Shown here: positions 1 through 5,390 of the stretch, piece after piece
How positions within the stretch are numbered: position 1 is the first letter of the stretch
Layout: each line of letters begins with the position of its first letter
Assembly (NCBI GenBank): GCA_004525055.1
Contig: SPDF01000140.1
Coordinates: 1 to 5,390, forward strand
Origin: Gemmatimonadales bacterium
GTDB taxonomy: Bacteria > Gemmatimonadota > Gemmatimonadetes > Gemmatimonadales > GWC2-71-9
DNA length: 5,390 nt
Direction of reading: 5' to 3'
The notes under the pieces: generated by a model
Databases searched by the model: none
The model's input: the letters and a program-made list of their open reading frames with translations, nothing else
Told to the model about the DNA's origin: nothing
Position numbers and translations under genes: made by a program

Positions 1-569
1 ATGCCCAGGCCGATCGCAAGCCGATCGCACACCCAGAGGTAGAGGGTCGGCACGGAGACGGCCCAGAGCAGGGTGTGACGGTGCGTCCAGAGCATCGACC
101 GTCCCACGAACAACTGGAGTGCGAGCACGGGCGCCATCCATGCGAGGATGAGGCCGAGATAGAACCCCTTGTCGGTGAAGAGCAGCCCGACCCCGACGAG
201 CGCGAGCAGCGCAACGCCGGCCACAATCACCCGAGGCAGCCACGGCGGCGGCAGATCCGACGAGGGCGGCCGCCGGGACAGAACCAGGAACAGCCACAGG
301 CCGGTGAGCAGTGGCTGAACGAGAAAGAAGAAGTACTCCTCGATTGGCACCCATCCGATGGTCGCCTGCACCCGATCGGGGCTATAGCTCCACACGCCCT
401 GCGCGACGAGGTAGTTGTCCCAGGGCGTGGTATAGACGAGCGCGATGACGGACATTCCGGCCAGCCACACCAGGTCCTGGCGGGTTACCGCGTTGGCGCG
501 CCATGCCAGCAGCCCCAAGAGGCCGATGATGGGCAGAATGAATACCAGATGAAAGTCCCAGTAGGTCAT
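1..569 (-). CDS. crtYcd: Lycopene cyclase, fused CrtYc/CrtYd (CarR-like) type, 3' partial
   Basis: Integral membrane lycopene cyclase that forms beta-ionone rings at the psi ends of lycopene. The 189 visible residues start MTYWDFHLVF and run off the left edge without a stop. Family signatures are PWDNYLVAQGVWSY at residues 49-62 and PIEEYFFF at 75-82, the Pro-x-Glu-Glu motif typical of each half. Hydrophobic segments lie near 4-22, 33-47, 78-98, 113-131, 135-155 and 168-187. The last segment (SVPTLYLWVCDRLAIGLG) looks like the start of the second, CrtYd-like half, so this is a fused two-domain form, usually about 230-240 residues; some 45 are missing. The ATG follows the preceding stop by 16 bases, with GGAG at 584-581, 11 bases upstream. 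An ATG seven bases after that GGAG is out of frame and stops after four codons. Family assignment is strong; whether it makes one or two rings cannot be read from sequence. Confidence 0.93.
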   Translation of the reverse strand, partial: MTYWDFHLVFILPIIGLLGLLAWRANAVTRQDLVWLAGMSVIALVYTTPWDNYLVAQGVWSYSPDRVQATIGWVPIEEYFFFLVQPLLTGLWLFLVLSRRPPSSDLPPPWLPRVIVAGVALLALVGVGLLFTDKGFYLGLILAWMAPVLALQLFVGRSMLWTHRHTLLWAVSVPTLYLWVCDRLAIGLG

Positions 570-580
570 GTCAGGTGCAT

Positions 581-584
581 CTCC
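581..584 (-). promoter_or_regulatory. Weak Shine-Dalgarno site of the lycopene cyclase gene
   Basis: GGAG on the minus strand in the only real gap of the cluster (16 bases, 570-585). The spacing of 11 bases to the ATG at 569 is long, so initiation may be modest or helped by ribosomes finishing the upstream gene. Confidence 0.45.
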
Positions 585-585
585 G

Positions 586-1194
586 TCACGGTCCCTGCTC
601 GAGCCAGGTCCGGTACCTCGGCGGCGGATCGGTGGCGAGCAGAGCCGCCCGGAGTGAGTCCGCGTCAGGACGTCCCCCCTTGGACAATCCCATCCACACC
701 CAGATGCGCGCCTCGAGCACCGGGAGTCCGCACTCGGGCGCCGCGGTCAACTCCTGCACCAGCCTCTCGAACCTGGCCAGGGCGGTCTCGCTGCTTCCTC
801 CGAGGATACTCGGGCGATAGAGATACGACTGCCCGCTGATCAACAGTACCCAGGGATCGTCACGATCGACCCGCTCGGCCGCTTCAATGAGGCGAATGGA
901 GGCGGCCCCGTACGTCGGCTTCCTGAGGAGCCCCGCCTGCTGGGCCCGAAACCCCCACAAGGCGGACAGCCAGGCCAGTTCCCTGGCCGGAGACGATGCC
1001 TCGAGTTTCGAGGGCAAGCCCTCCAGCAAGGACGCATCTCCGGTGAGTGGGATGAGACGAAACAGCGCGAGCAGCGAGTCGGACCGCGTGGGAGCCTCGG
1101 CATAGAGGCGCCGGAGCAATGTCTCGTCTGCATTGCCAAACGCCGCCTCGACCTGGCCGGCGAAGCACACTGCCGCGAGAATGAACGCGAGCAT
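586..1194 (-). CDS. Conserved-looking hypothetical protein with hydrophobic N-terminus and TPR-like segment
   Basis: Not recognised as a named enzyme. With the ATG at 1194 it has 202 residues. This start overlaps the acyltransferase stop by one base (TGATG), which fits coupled translation. A longer in-frame start at 1236 would add 14 residues and overlap the acyltransferase by 43 bases. Neither has a clear Shine-Dalgarno. The N-terminus (MLAFILAAVCFAGQVEA) is hydrophobic, like a signal peptide or membrane anchor, but lacks a basic n-region, and its Cys is not in a proper lipobox. The rest is Leu/Ala/Arg-rich and probably helical. Residues about 112-146 read DDPWVLL, RPSILGGSS and TALARFERLV, resembling TPR-like proteins in which a Pro...Gly-Gly turn precedes a KALxxFE-type helix. 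No catalytic motif is visible. Its place between acyltransferase and cyclase suggests an accessory role at the membrane, perhaps scaffolding; this is a guess. Confidence 0.75.
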   Translation of the reverse strand: MLAFILAAVCFAGQVEAAFGNADETLLRRLYAEAPTRSDSLLALFRLIPLTGDASLLEGLPSKLEASSPARELAWLSALWGFRAQQAGLLRKPTYGAASIRLIEAAERVDRDDPWVLLISGQSYLYRPSILGGSSETALARFERLVQELTAAPECGLPVLEARIWVWMGLSKGGRPDADSLRAALLATDPPPRYRTWLEQGP

Positions 1195-1871
1195 CAGAAG
1201 CGTGAGAGGAGCGGATTCAACAAGGAAAAGTCCCATCGGTCGTGCGGCCCACGGCGTCCCTCAAGCAGGACGCGCTGGGCGTGCCGGTCGGGGCGTTCGA
1301 GTGCGTTCATCAACGCCTCGAGGTGGGCCCGCTCCATGCCGGTGGTCCCGCGCTGCGGTTGACCTGCTTTGATGTACATCGTCGGTCGATGATCCTCCCA
1401 GCCTGCCACACGAAGGGCAACGGGCCACCAGATAATGTCGTCAGCGAGGCGCTCGAGTCGCGCGAAGCGGTCGTCTGCGGGCCAGGCCAAACCCTCCTCC
1501 CATGCATGGAGCTTGCCCTCTGGGAAGTATATCATCACCGTCCGCGGATCCGTCCGCCACCGGCGCTGTGTGGTGCGAACCGTCGTCGCGCGGGTCTGAG
1601 CTGCCGCGGCGGGAAATGGCAACGCGCCCAGGATGCGAAAGAATGGGAATCGCTCAAGCTCCTGGAACCACAGCACCGCCGGCCGCTGCAAGATGCGCTC
1701 GATCAGGTACCCCAACACCATGCCATCGAAGAACGCGTGATGGTTGGCGTAGAGGATCACCGGCTGGCGCGGCAGCTCGGGGATGTCATCTCCCAACCAG
1801 ACGATCTGCCGGAATTCCCGTCGCAACGTCCGCTCCAACAACCGAAACCCGAGCCGGCGCGGCCAGGTCAT
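1194..1871 (-). CDS. PlsC/LPLAT-family acyltransferase of the carotenoid cluster
   Basis: 225-residue protein of the 1-acylglycerol-phosphate acyltransferase (PlsC/LPLAT) superfamily, which moves a fatty acyl group onto a hydroxyl. The catalytic NHx4D box is NHHAFFD at residues 43-49 (His44, Asp49). The acceptor-binding FPEG motif is at 116-119, followed by KLHAWEEGL. The length suits a compact, peripheral PlsC-like enzyme; there is no obvious transmembrane segment. The ATG overlaps the CruF stop as ATGA, and I see no separate Shine-Dalgarno, so translation probably depends on coupling. The frame stays open for 315 further codons upstream across cruF, but that part is an out-of-frame reading of CruF, so the start at 1871 is preferred. 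In the setting of CruF the likely substrate is the sugar of a carotenoid glycoside, as for salinixanthin-like acyl glycosides. That is inferred from context; a phospholipid role is the alternative. Confidence 0.9.
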   Translation of the reverse strand: MTWPRRLGFRLLERTLRREFRQIVWLGDDIPELPRQPVILYANHHAFFDGMVLGYLIERILQRPAVLWFQELERFPFFRILGALPFPAAAAQTRATTVRTTQRRWRTDPRTVMIYFPEGKLHAWEEGLAWPADDRFARLERLADDIIWWPVALRVAGWEDHRPTMYIKAGQPQRGTTGMERAHLEALMNALERPDRHAQRVLLEGRRGPHDRWDFSLLNPLLSRF

Positions 1872-2710
1872 TGAAGTTGCCCGACAGGAATCGCCGGCGG
1901 TGTCACGACCCGGTGATGGACGTACCAGGCGAGCAGGACAGGCATGGCCACCGCGACCGATCCCACCAGGAGCGCCGGCCACATTTGGCGCGCCGCAGCG
2001 AGTCCGAGCGGGAGGGTGGCACTGAGCAGCCATACACGCGAGGCCCAGGGCGCTCCGTCCCGAGGGACATCGACCAGCCGCACGAACCCGCTGGCGATGA
2101 GGGCCGCCGTCAGGAACCACCCAACCAGGTTCATCGCGGGCATCCCGTAATAGATGCCCGCCGGGTCGCTCCAGAGCCAGACGGGCCACCCGGCAACCAT
2201 TGCCGGGTCGAGAGCCAGATCCCAACAGACCATGTAGAACGCCGCCAGGAGCACTCGTCCTACCGGACGTGCGGTGACCGAGCTGGAAAGAACCACCGCC
2301 AGCATGGACATGGCGTACCAGGAGAGCGGCACCAATAGGGGGACATGCCCCAGAACCTTGAGCCCCAGAAAGTCGCTGTAGGCATACAGTCCGAAGGGCC
2401 ATCCGGTGGTCGTCCCGACCAACTCGGCTCCCAATCCGATGGCGCTGCCCCACAGCAATAGGGCGATCGATCGGCCCACGCCGAAACGCGACCGGCTCCA
2501 CGCCAACGCGATCAGCGGCAGAACAGTCAGGTACAACAGCGTGGGGACCTTGATGAACCATGTCAGGCTGCGACCCAAGAGGCTGACAAGCGCCGGATCG
2601 TAGACCAGTAGGAAGGTCCCGCCGACACTGACCGTTGTAGCGCCCGCCAGGAGGATGAGGAGCAGTCGCGGCACCGCTTGGCGGCTCAGGGTATTGGACG
2701 GCGCACTCAT
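1868..2710 (-). CDS. cruF: Carotenoid 1',2'-hydratase CruF (DUF422 family)
   Basis: Membrane enzyme that adds water across the terminal 1',2' double bond of a psi end group (gamma-carotene, lycopene or C50 relatives) to give a 1'-hydroxyl. Its 280 residues match the family length and have about seven or eight hydrophobic segments. Recognisable stretches are GAELVGTTTGWPFGLYAYSD (94-113), VPLLVPLSWYAM (123-134), CWDLALDPAM (162-171), and SDPAGIYYGMPAMNLVGWF (181-199). These acidic and aromatic blocks are typical of CruF and archaeal bisanhydrobacterioruberin hydratases. The ATG overlaps the crtB-crtE stop as ATGA, and a strong AAGGAG lies 9 bases upstream (2725-2720) inside the fusion gene. 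Beside a lycopene cyclase it most likely acts on the open end of gamma-carotene, though lycopene itself is possible. Family confidence is high; substrate is inferred. Confidence 0.93.
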   Translation of the reverse strand: MSAPSNTLSRQAVPRLLLILLAGATTVSVGGTFLLVYDPALVSLLGRSLTWFIKVPTLLYLTVLPLIALAWSRSRFGVGRSIALLLWGSAIGLGAELVGTTTGWPFGLYAYSDFLGLKVLGHVPLLVPLSWYAMSMLAVVLSSSVTARPVGRVLLAAFYMVCWDLALDPAMVAGWPVWLWSDPAGIYYGMPAMNLVGWFLTAALIASGFVRLVDVPRDGAPWASRVWLLSATLPLGLAAARQMWPALLVGSVAVAMPVLLAWYVHHRVVTPPAIPVGQLQ

Positions 2711-4551
2711 TCCGCGCCGCTCCTTGCGAGGTGTCGCTGCGGGGAAGGAACCGATCCGACCGCCTCGAACATCGCGAGCATCTGTTCCACTGTCCGGCGG
2801 AGCCTGGCGGCACCATTCACCGCTGGAATGGCACGCATTGCCAGGCGGCTCTGCCGCTTGAGCCGGGCGCGAGCGTGCTCGTGACCAAGCTCAAGGGCCG
2901 CATTGGGGCGACCCAGGGTGGCATCCTCCTCGTCGGGGCCAGTGGCGTCCTTGAGATCGTCGGCGGTCTGGTAGGCGAGCCCCAAGTGGTGCCCCAGGGC
3001 GCGCCACGGCTCCGGCTCATGTCCGCAGGCCAGCGCGGCTGCCATCGTTGACGCCTCGAACAGCGCGCCCGTCTTCGCCTCGTGGTAACGGCCCAGGTCA
3101 ATCTGGGGTTCACTCTCCCACGCTTGCCCGGCGACCAGCCCTCGCGGGGCGCCGGCCGCCGCGCTCAGCAGGGCGATCAGGCGGCCCGTCCGTTCGGGAC
3201 GAAGATGAGCAACCATCGCCACGCTGTTGATGGCGCCAAGAATCAGTGCATCGGACGCGAGAATGGCCAACGCCTCCCCATGAGCCGCGTGCAGAGCTGG
3301 CCGACCGCGTCGCTCACGGGCATCATCGAAGGCTGGCAAATCGTCCTGAATCAGCGACGCGCAATGCAACATTTCGAGGGCCACGGCGGTGGCGTCGAGC
3401 AGCTGCGGCTCATCCTCTCCCAACGCATCGGCGACCGCGTGGCAGAGCGTGGGACGCAGCCGATGGCCCGCCGGAAAGAGCGCATCGCGCAGGGCGAGTG
3501 CCAGCTTGGGGGGGCAGCCGGCGGCGGTGAGCCGACCGAGCGCCACGCGGAGGGCGGATTCCACACGTGCTTCTCGTGTGGCCCGGGCAGGGAGATGGAT
3601 GGGCCGAGCTGGGGAGCTCGGGAGCACCACCGGCGTGGAGGTCACCGCCTCCACCAGGAATTGTGCCTCGGGTGCCGTGCAGATACCGTCGCGTCGGTGG
3701 TCGCCGGCCTTCCACCACCGTGCCGGCAGGGCGCGGGCCGCCAGGGCCAGTTTCTGGGAGAGGGGCGTGTGTGCCCGGCTCGTCACCGAGTCGTAGCCGG
3801 CGTTGGCAATACGACCTCCAATGGCGGCATAGATGAGTCGGGCGGCACGGATACCGACCCGGGTCCCTTCGGGCAGTCGCGCGATGCCATCGTCCGCCCG
3901 ACGATACAGGAAGTCGGCGCGTTCCAGCAGCCGGGACACCACGCTCCCGAGACCGGGGTTGAAGCGGGGATCCTCCATCCACGTTGCCGGGTCGACCTCC
4001 GCATCTCTCATCCACTCTCGTGGCAGGTATAACCGCCCCCGCCGGGCATCCTCTCCGACGTCCCTGGCGATGTTGGTCAACTGCATCGCCACGCCGAGGT
4101 CCACGGCGCGTGCCAGGGTCTCGGCATCGCGTCGGCCGAGAATCAGTGTGACCATGGCGCCGACCGTTCCGGCGACCCGTGCGGCGTAGGCTTCCACGTC
4201 ATCCAGTGTCTCGTACTCCCTGCCCGAAACCTCCCAGCGAAACCCCTCGAGGAGGGCCTGCGGGATGGCGCGTGGAATGGCGTACTGGGCAATCACCAGC
4301 GCGAAGGCTCGATCAACGGGATCCGATTCAGGCCGTCCCGCATACAGCCGGTCGAGACGCCGCTCAAGGAGCGCCACCGTGTTCTCGTCGGCGGGATGCT
4401 CATCGATGACGTCGTCCGCGTAGCGGCAGAAGGCGTACAGGGGGGCGAGCGCCTGCCGGATCGGAAGCGGCAGCAACCGACCGGCCGTGTAGAAGCTCCG
4501 GGAGCCTTGGCGGAGGATGGATTCACAGTGCTGCCAATCAGCGCGAGCCAT
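2707..4551 (-). CDS. crtB-crtE: Bifunctional phytoene synthase (CrtB)-geranylgeranyl diphosphate synthase (CrtE) fusion
   Basis: One uninterrupted 614-residue frame with two enzymes. Residues 1 to about 285 are phytoene synthase, which joins two GGPP head to head. Its Asp-rich motifs are intact: DDVID (46-50) and DVGED (164-168), the latter in MQLTNIARDVGEDARRGRLY. Residues about 330-600 are a trans-prenyltransferase that makes GGPP. Its first Asp-rich motif is DDLPAFDD (403-410, two-residue insertion form), the second is DDLKD (531-535), and GQ (475-476) and KTGALFEAS (493-501) are also present. Ala398, five residues before the first motif, is small, consistent with a C20 or longer product. 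A Pro/Ala/Arg-rich linker (about 285-330) joins them, with no well-placed internal start. The usual GKRLRP motif reads GHRLRP (362-367), and the stretch after DDLKD is short and lacks the usual lysines. The ATG lies inside the end of crtI, with GAGGA 6 bases upstream. The fusion should couple GGPP supply and use. Confidence 0.97.
   Translation of the reverse strand: MARADWQHCESILRQGSRSFYTAGRLLPLPIRQALAPLYAFCRYADDVIDEHPADENTVALLERRLDRLYAGRPESDPVDRAFALVIAQYAIPRAIPQALLEGFRWEVSGREYETLDDVEAYAARVAGTVGAMVTLILGRRDAETLARAVDLGVAMQLTNIARDVGEDARRGRLYLPREWMRDAEVDPATWMEDPRFNPGLGSVVSRLLERADFLYRRADDGIARLPEGTRVGIRAARLIYAAIGGRIANAGYDSVTSRAHTPLSQKLALAARALPARWWKAGDHRRDGICTAPEAQFLVEAVTSTPVVLPSSPARPIHLPARATREARVESALRVALGRLTAAGCPPKLALALRDALFPAGHRLRPTLCHAVADALGEDEPQLLDATAVALEMLHCASLIQDDLPAFDDARERRGRPALHAAHGEALAILASDALILGAINSVAMVAHLRPERTGRLIALLSAAAGAPRGLVAGQAWESEPQIDLGRYHEAKTGALFEASTMAAALACGHEPEPWRALGHHLGLAYQTADDLKDATGPDEEDATLGRPNAALELGHEHARARLKRQSRLAMRAIPAVNGAARLRRTVEQMLAMFEAVGSVPSPQRHLARSGAE
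2720..2725 (-). promoter_or_regulatory. Shine-Dalgarno site of cruF
   Basis: AAGGAG on the minus strand, 9 bases before the cruF ATG at 2710. It is the strongest ribosome-binding site in the window and lies within the last codons of the crtB-crtE gene. It fixes the cruF start and suggests that CruF can be translated independently as well as by the ATGA overlap. Confidence 0.8.
3561..3581 (-). repeat. Second perfect 7-bp inverted repeat in the CrtB-CrtE linker
   Basis: CCACACG (3561-3567) pairs perfectly with CGTGTGG (3575-3581) around a seven-base loop. It lies 22 bases downstream, in the transcript, of the hairpin at 3604-3621, and covers linker residues about 324-330. No U-run follows. Role unknown; chance is possible. 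Confidence 0.4.
3604..3621 (-). repeat. Perfect 7-bp inverted repeat (hairpin) in the CrtB-CrtE linker
   Basis: In the transcript this reads CCGAGCT-CCCC-AGCTCGG: a perfect seven-base-pair GC-rich stem with a four-base loop. It covers the codons for linker residues about 311-316. No U-run follows, so it is not a standard intrinsic terminator. It may simply reflect GC-rich coding DNA. Confidence 0.45.
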
Positions 4552-5390
4552 GACGATTCCTCACGAGAGTGGAGGGATCCGGGACGACGGAGTCGAGCAC
4601 CCGGGCCGAGGACAACACCCCCGGCACGCCGGCACCGGGGTGGGTACCAGCGCCGACCAGGTACAACCCCTCAACTTCCTCGGACCGGTTGTGGGGTCGA
4701 AACCAGGCGCTCTGCGTCAGCACCGGTTCCAGGCTGAAGCCAGCACCGTGGACGCTTAACAGCTCATCCCGGAACGTCTGGGGGGTCGTGACGCGGGATG
4801 TCACGAGATGTTCGTTGAGTCCCGGAAGCACCGTCGCGTCCAGGTAGTCGGCAATCTTCTGACGGTAGGACTCGGCCACCGTATTCCAGTTGGTCGCTGC
4901 CAGCAGGTTGGGTACCGGCGACAGGACGTAGAAGCCGTCGCTGCCGGGGGGCGCCAAAGAAGGGTCCGTCGCGGTGGGGCGGTGCAGATAGAGGCTGAAG
5001 TCGTCGGACAGGACGCGGCGCTGAAAAATGTCCCGCAACAGGCCCCGGTACCGCGGGCCAAGGAGAATTGAGTGGTGCGGCACGTCGGGGTAGACGCGGT
5101 CGGTGCCGAAATACCACACGAACAATCCCATGGAGTATCGCGCGCGCGTGAGCCGCCGGTCGGTCCAGCGCGTGCGCTCCTCATCCGGCAGCAGGCGCTG
5201 ATAGGTCCAGGCCGCATCGGCGTTGGAAACCACGACGTCGGCGTCGACCGACTCCCCGTTCTCCAGCCGCACGCCGGTGGCGCGTCCGTCCGCGGTGAGA
5301 ATGCGATCGACGGTGGCCCCATAGCGAATTTGCCCACCGACCGATTCGGCCAGCCGGACCAGGCCTCGGACCAACGCCCCCGTCCCGCCC
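4538..5390 (-). CDS. crtI: Phytoene desaturase CrtI, 5' partial
   Basis: C-terminal 283 residues of the FAD-dependent CrtI-type phytoene desaturase, which converts phytoene stepwise to neurosporene or lycopene at the membrane. The gene enters from the right edge. The first visible residues, GGTGALVRGLVRLAESVGG, are the conserved block near mid-protein, so about 215-225 N-terminal residues, including the dinucleotide-binding Rossmann motif, are outside. VDADVVVSNADAAWTY is the usual second conserved block. The C-terminal FAD/carotenoid signature is complete: FSLEPVLTQSAWFRPHNRS followed by LYLVGAGTHPGAGVPGVLSS. No internal stop or frameshift is seen. The stop at 4538-4540 lies 14 bases inside the following crtB-crtE gene, implying coupled translation. 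CrtI is clear as opposed to plant-type PDS or CrtN; the number of desaturation steps cannot be told. Confidence 0.97.
   Translation of the reverse strand, partial: GGTGALVRGLVRLAESVGGQIRYGATVDRILTADGRATGVRLENGESVDADVVVSNADAAWTYQRLLPDEERTRWTDRRLTRARYSMGLFVWYFGTDRVYPDVPHHSILLGPRYRGLLRDIFQRRVLSDDFSLYLHRPTATDPSLAPPGSDGFYVLSPVPNLLAATNWNTVAESYRQKIADYLDATVLPGLNEHLVTSRVTTPQTFRDELLSVHGAGFSLEPVLTQSAWFRPHNRSEEVEGLYLVGAGTHPGAGVPGVLSSARVLDSVVPDPSTLVRNRHGSR
4558..4562 (-). promoter_or_regulatory. Shine-Dalgarno site of the crtB-crtE fusion
   Basis: GAGGA on the minus strand, 6 bases before the ATG at 4551, embedded in the 3' end of crtI. It supports the start MARADWQ, which is also where phytoene synthases normally begin relative to the first Asp-rich motif. 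Confidence 0.7.

Noticed and set aside
10..29. Short direct repeat CCGATCGCA at 10-18 and 21-29
   Set aside because: Only two nine-base copies, inside cyclase codons for residues Cys-Asp-Arg-Leu-Ala-Ile-Gly; no sign of an operator or mobile element.
265..274. Ten-base palindrome GGCGGCCGCC
   Set aside because: Lies within the cyclase coding region and is the kind of GC palindrome expected by chance in GC-rich DNA.
75..839. 254-codon open frame on the plus strand opposite the cyclase and hypothetical genes
   Set aside because: The product is rich in Arg, Pro, Gln and Glu with no recognisable fold and lies antisense to a clear lycopene cyclase.
1502..2338. 278-codon open frame on the plus strand opposite the acyltransferase and cruF
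   Set aside because: Arg/Pro/Gly-rich shadow translation with no motif, antisense to two recognised genes.
1872..2816. 315-codon upstream extension of the acyltransferase frame across the whole of cruF
   Set aside because: The translation is Arg/Pro/Gly-rich with no domain, while the other frame of the same strand encodes a clear CruF. Long stop-free frames are expected at this GC content, and the ATGA start at 1871 fits the protein family.
3560..3700. Possible separate start for a stand-alone CrtE within the fusion
   Set aside because: There is no ATG in the linker, and the GTG codons near 3650-3670 lack a properly spaced Shine-Dalgarno (a GGAGG sits only about 2 bases from one GTG and about 17 from the next). 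A single fused product is the simpler reading.
3082..4032. 316-codon open frame on the plus strand opposite crtB-crtE
   Set aside because: It is antisense to strongly recognisable CrtB and CrtE domains, its product has low-complexity character with no motif, and high GC explains the lack of stops.

Overview
The window holds one tightly packed gene cluster for carotenoid biosynthesis. Every gene is on the minus strand, so transcription runs from the right end to the left. The DNA is GC-rich (about two thirds by eye) and clearly bacterial. The set (CrtI-type desaturase, CrtB, CrtE, CruF hydratase, PlsC-type acyltransferase, CrtYcd-type lycopene cyclase) suits a pigmented, probably aerobic, high-GC bacterium. 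Gemmatimonadota, Rhodothermota or myxobacterium-like lineages are compatible, but this is inference and I would not fix the phylum from this window.

Layout in transcription order, right to left: (1) 5390-4538, the C-terminal 283 residues of the phytoene desaturase CrtI, open at the right edge. (2) 4551-2707, a 614-residue single-frame fusion with phytoene synthase (CrtB) at the N-terminus and a polyprenyl/GGPP synthase (CrtE) at the C-terminus. (3) 2710-1868, CruF, a membrane carotenoid 1',2'-hydratase. (4) 1871-1194, a PlsC/LPLAT-type acyltransferase. (5) 1194 (or 1236)-586, a small unrecognised protein with a hydrophobic N-terminus and a TPR-like segment. (6) 569-1, a fused CrtYc/CrtYd-type lycopene cyclase, open at the left edge. 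Neighbouring genes overlap by 14, 4, 4 and 1 (or 43) bases, with one 16-base gap before the cyclase. No intergenic space is left for an internal promoter or terminator; the operon promoter must lie beyond the right edge.

The genes describe a near-complete route. CrtE makes GGPP, CrtB condenses two GGPP to phytoene, CrtI desaturates it to lycopene, CrtYcd cyclises one or both ends, and CruF hydrates a remaining psi end to a 1'-hydroxyl. In other bacteria that hydroxyl is glycosylated and the sugar acylated. An acyltransferase is present here but no glycosyltransferase is in view, so a missing CruG-like step is expected nearby or elsewhere. The inferred product is a monocyclic gamma-carotene-type 1'-hydroxy carotenoid, possibly as an acyl glycoside.

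The most unusual element is the CrtB-CrtE fusion. It puts production and use of GGPP on one polypeptide. Its CrtE half also departs from textbook prenyltransferase motifs (Lys to His in the GKRLRP motif, and a shortened lysine-poor stretch after the second Asp-rich motif). No RNA genes, mobile elements, CRISPR arrays or long repeats are visible.
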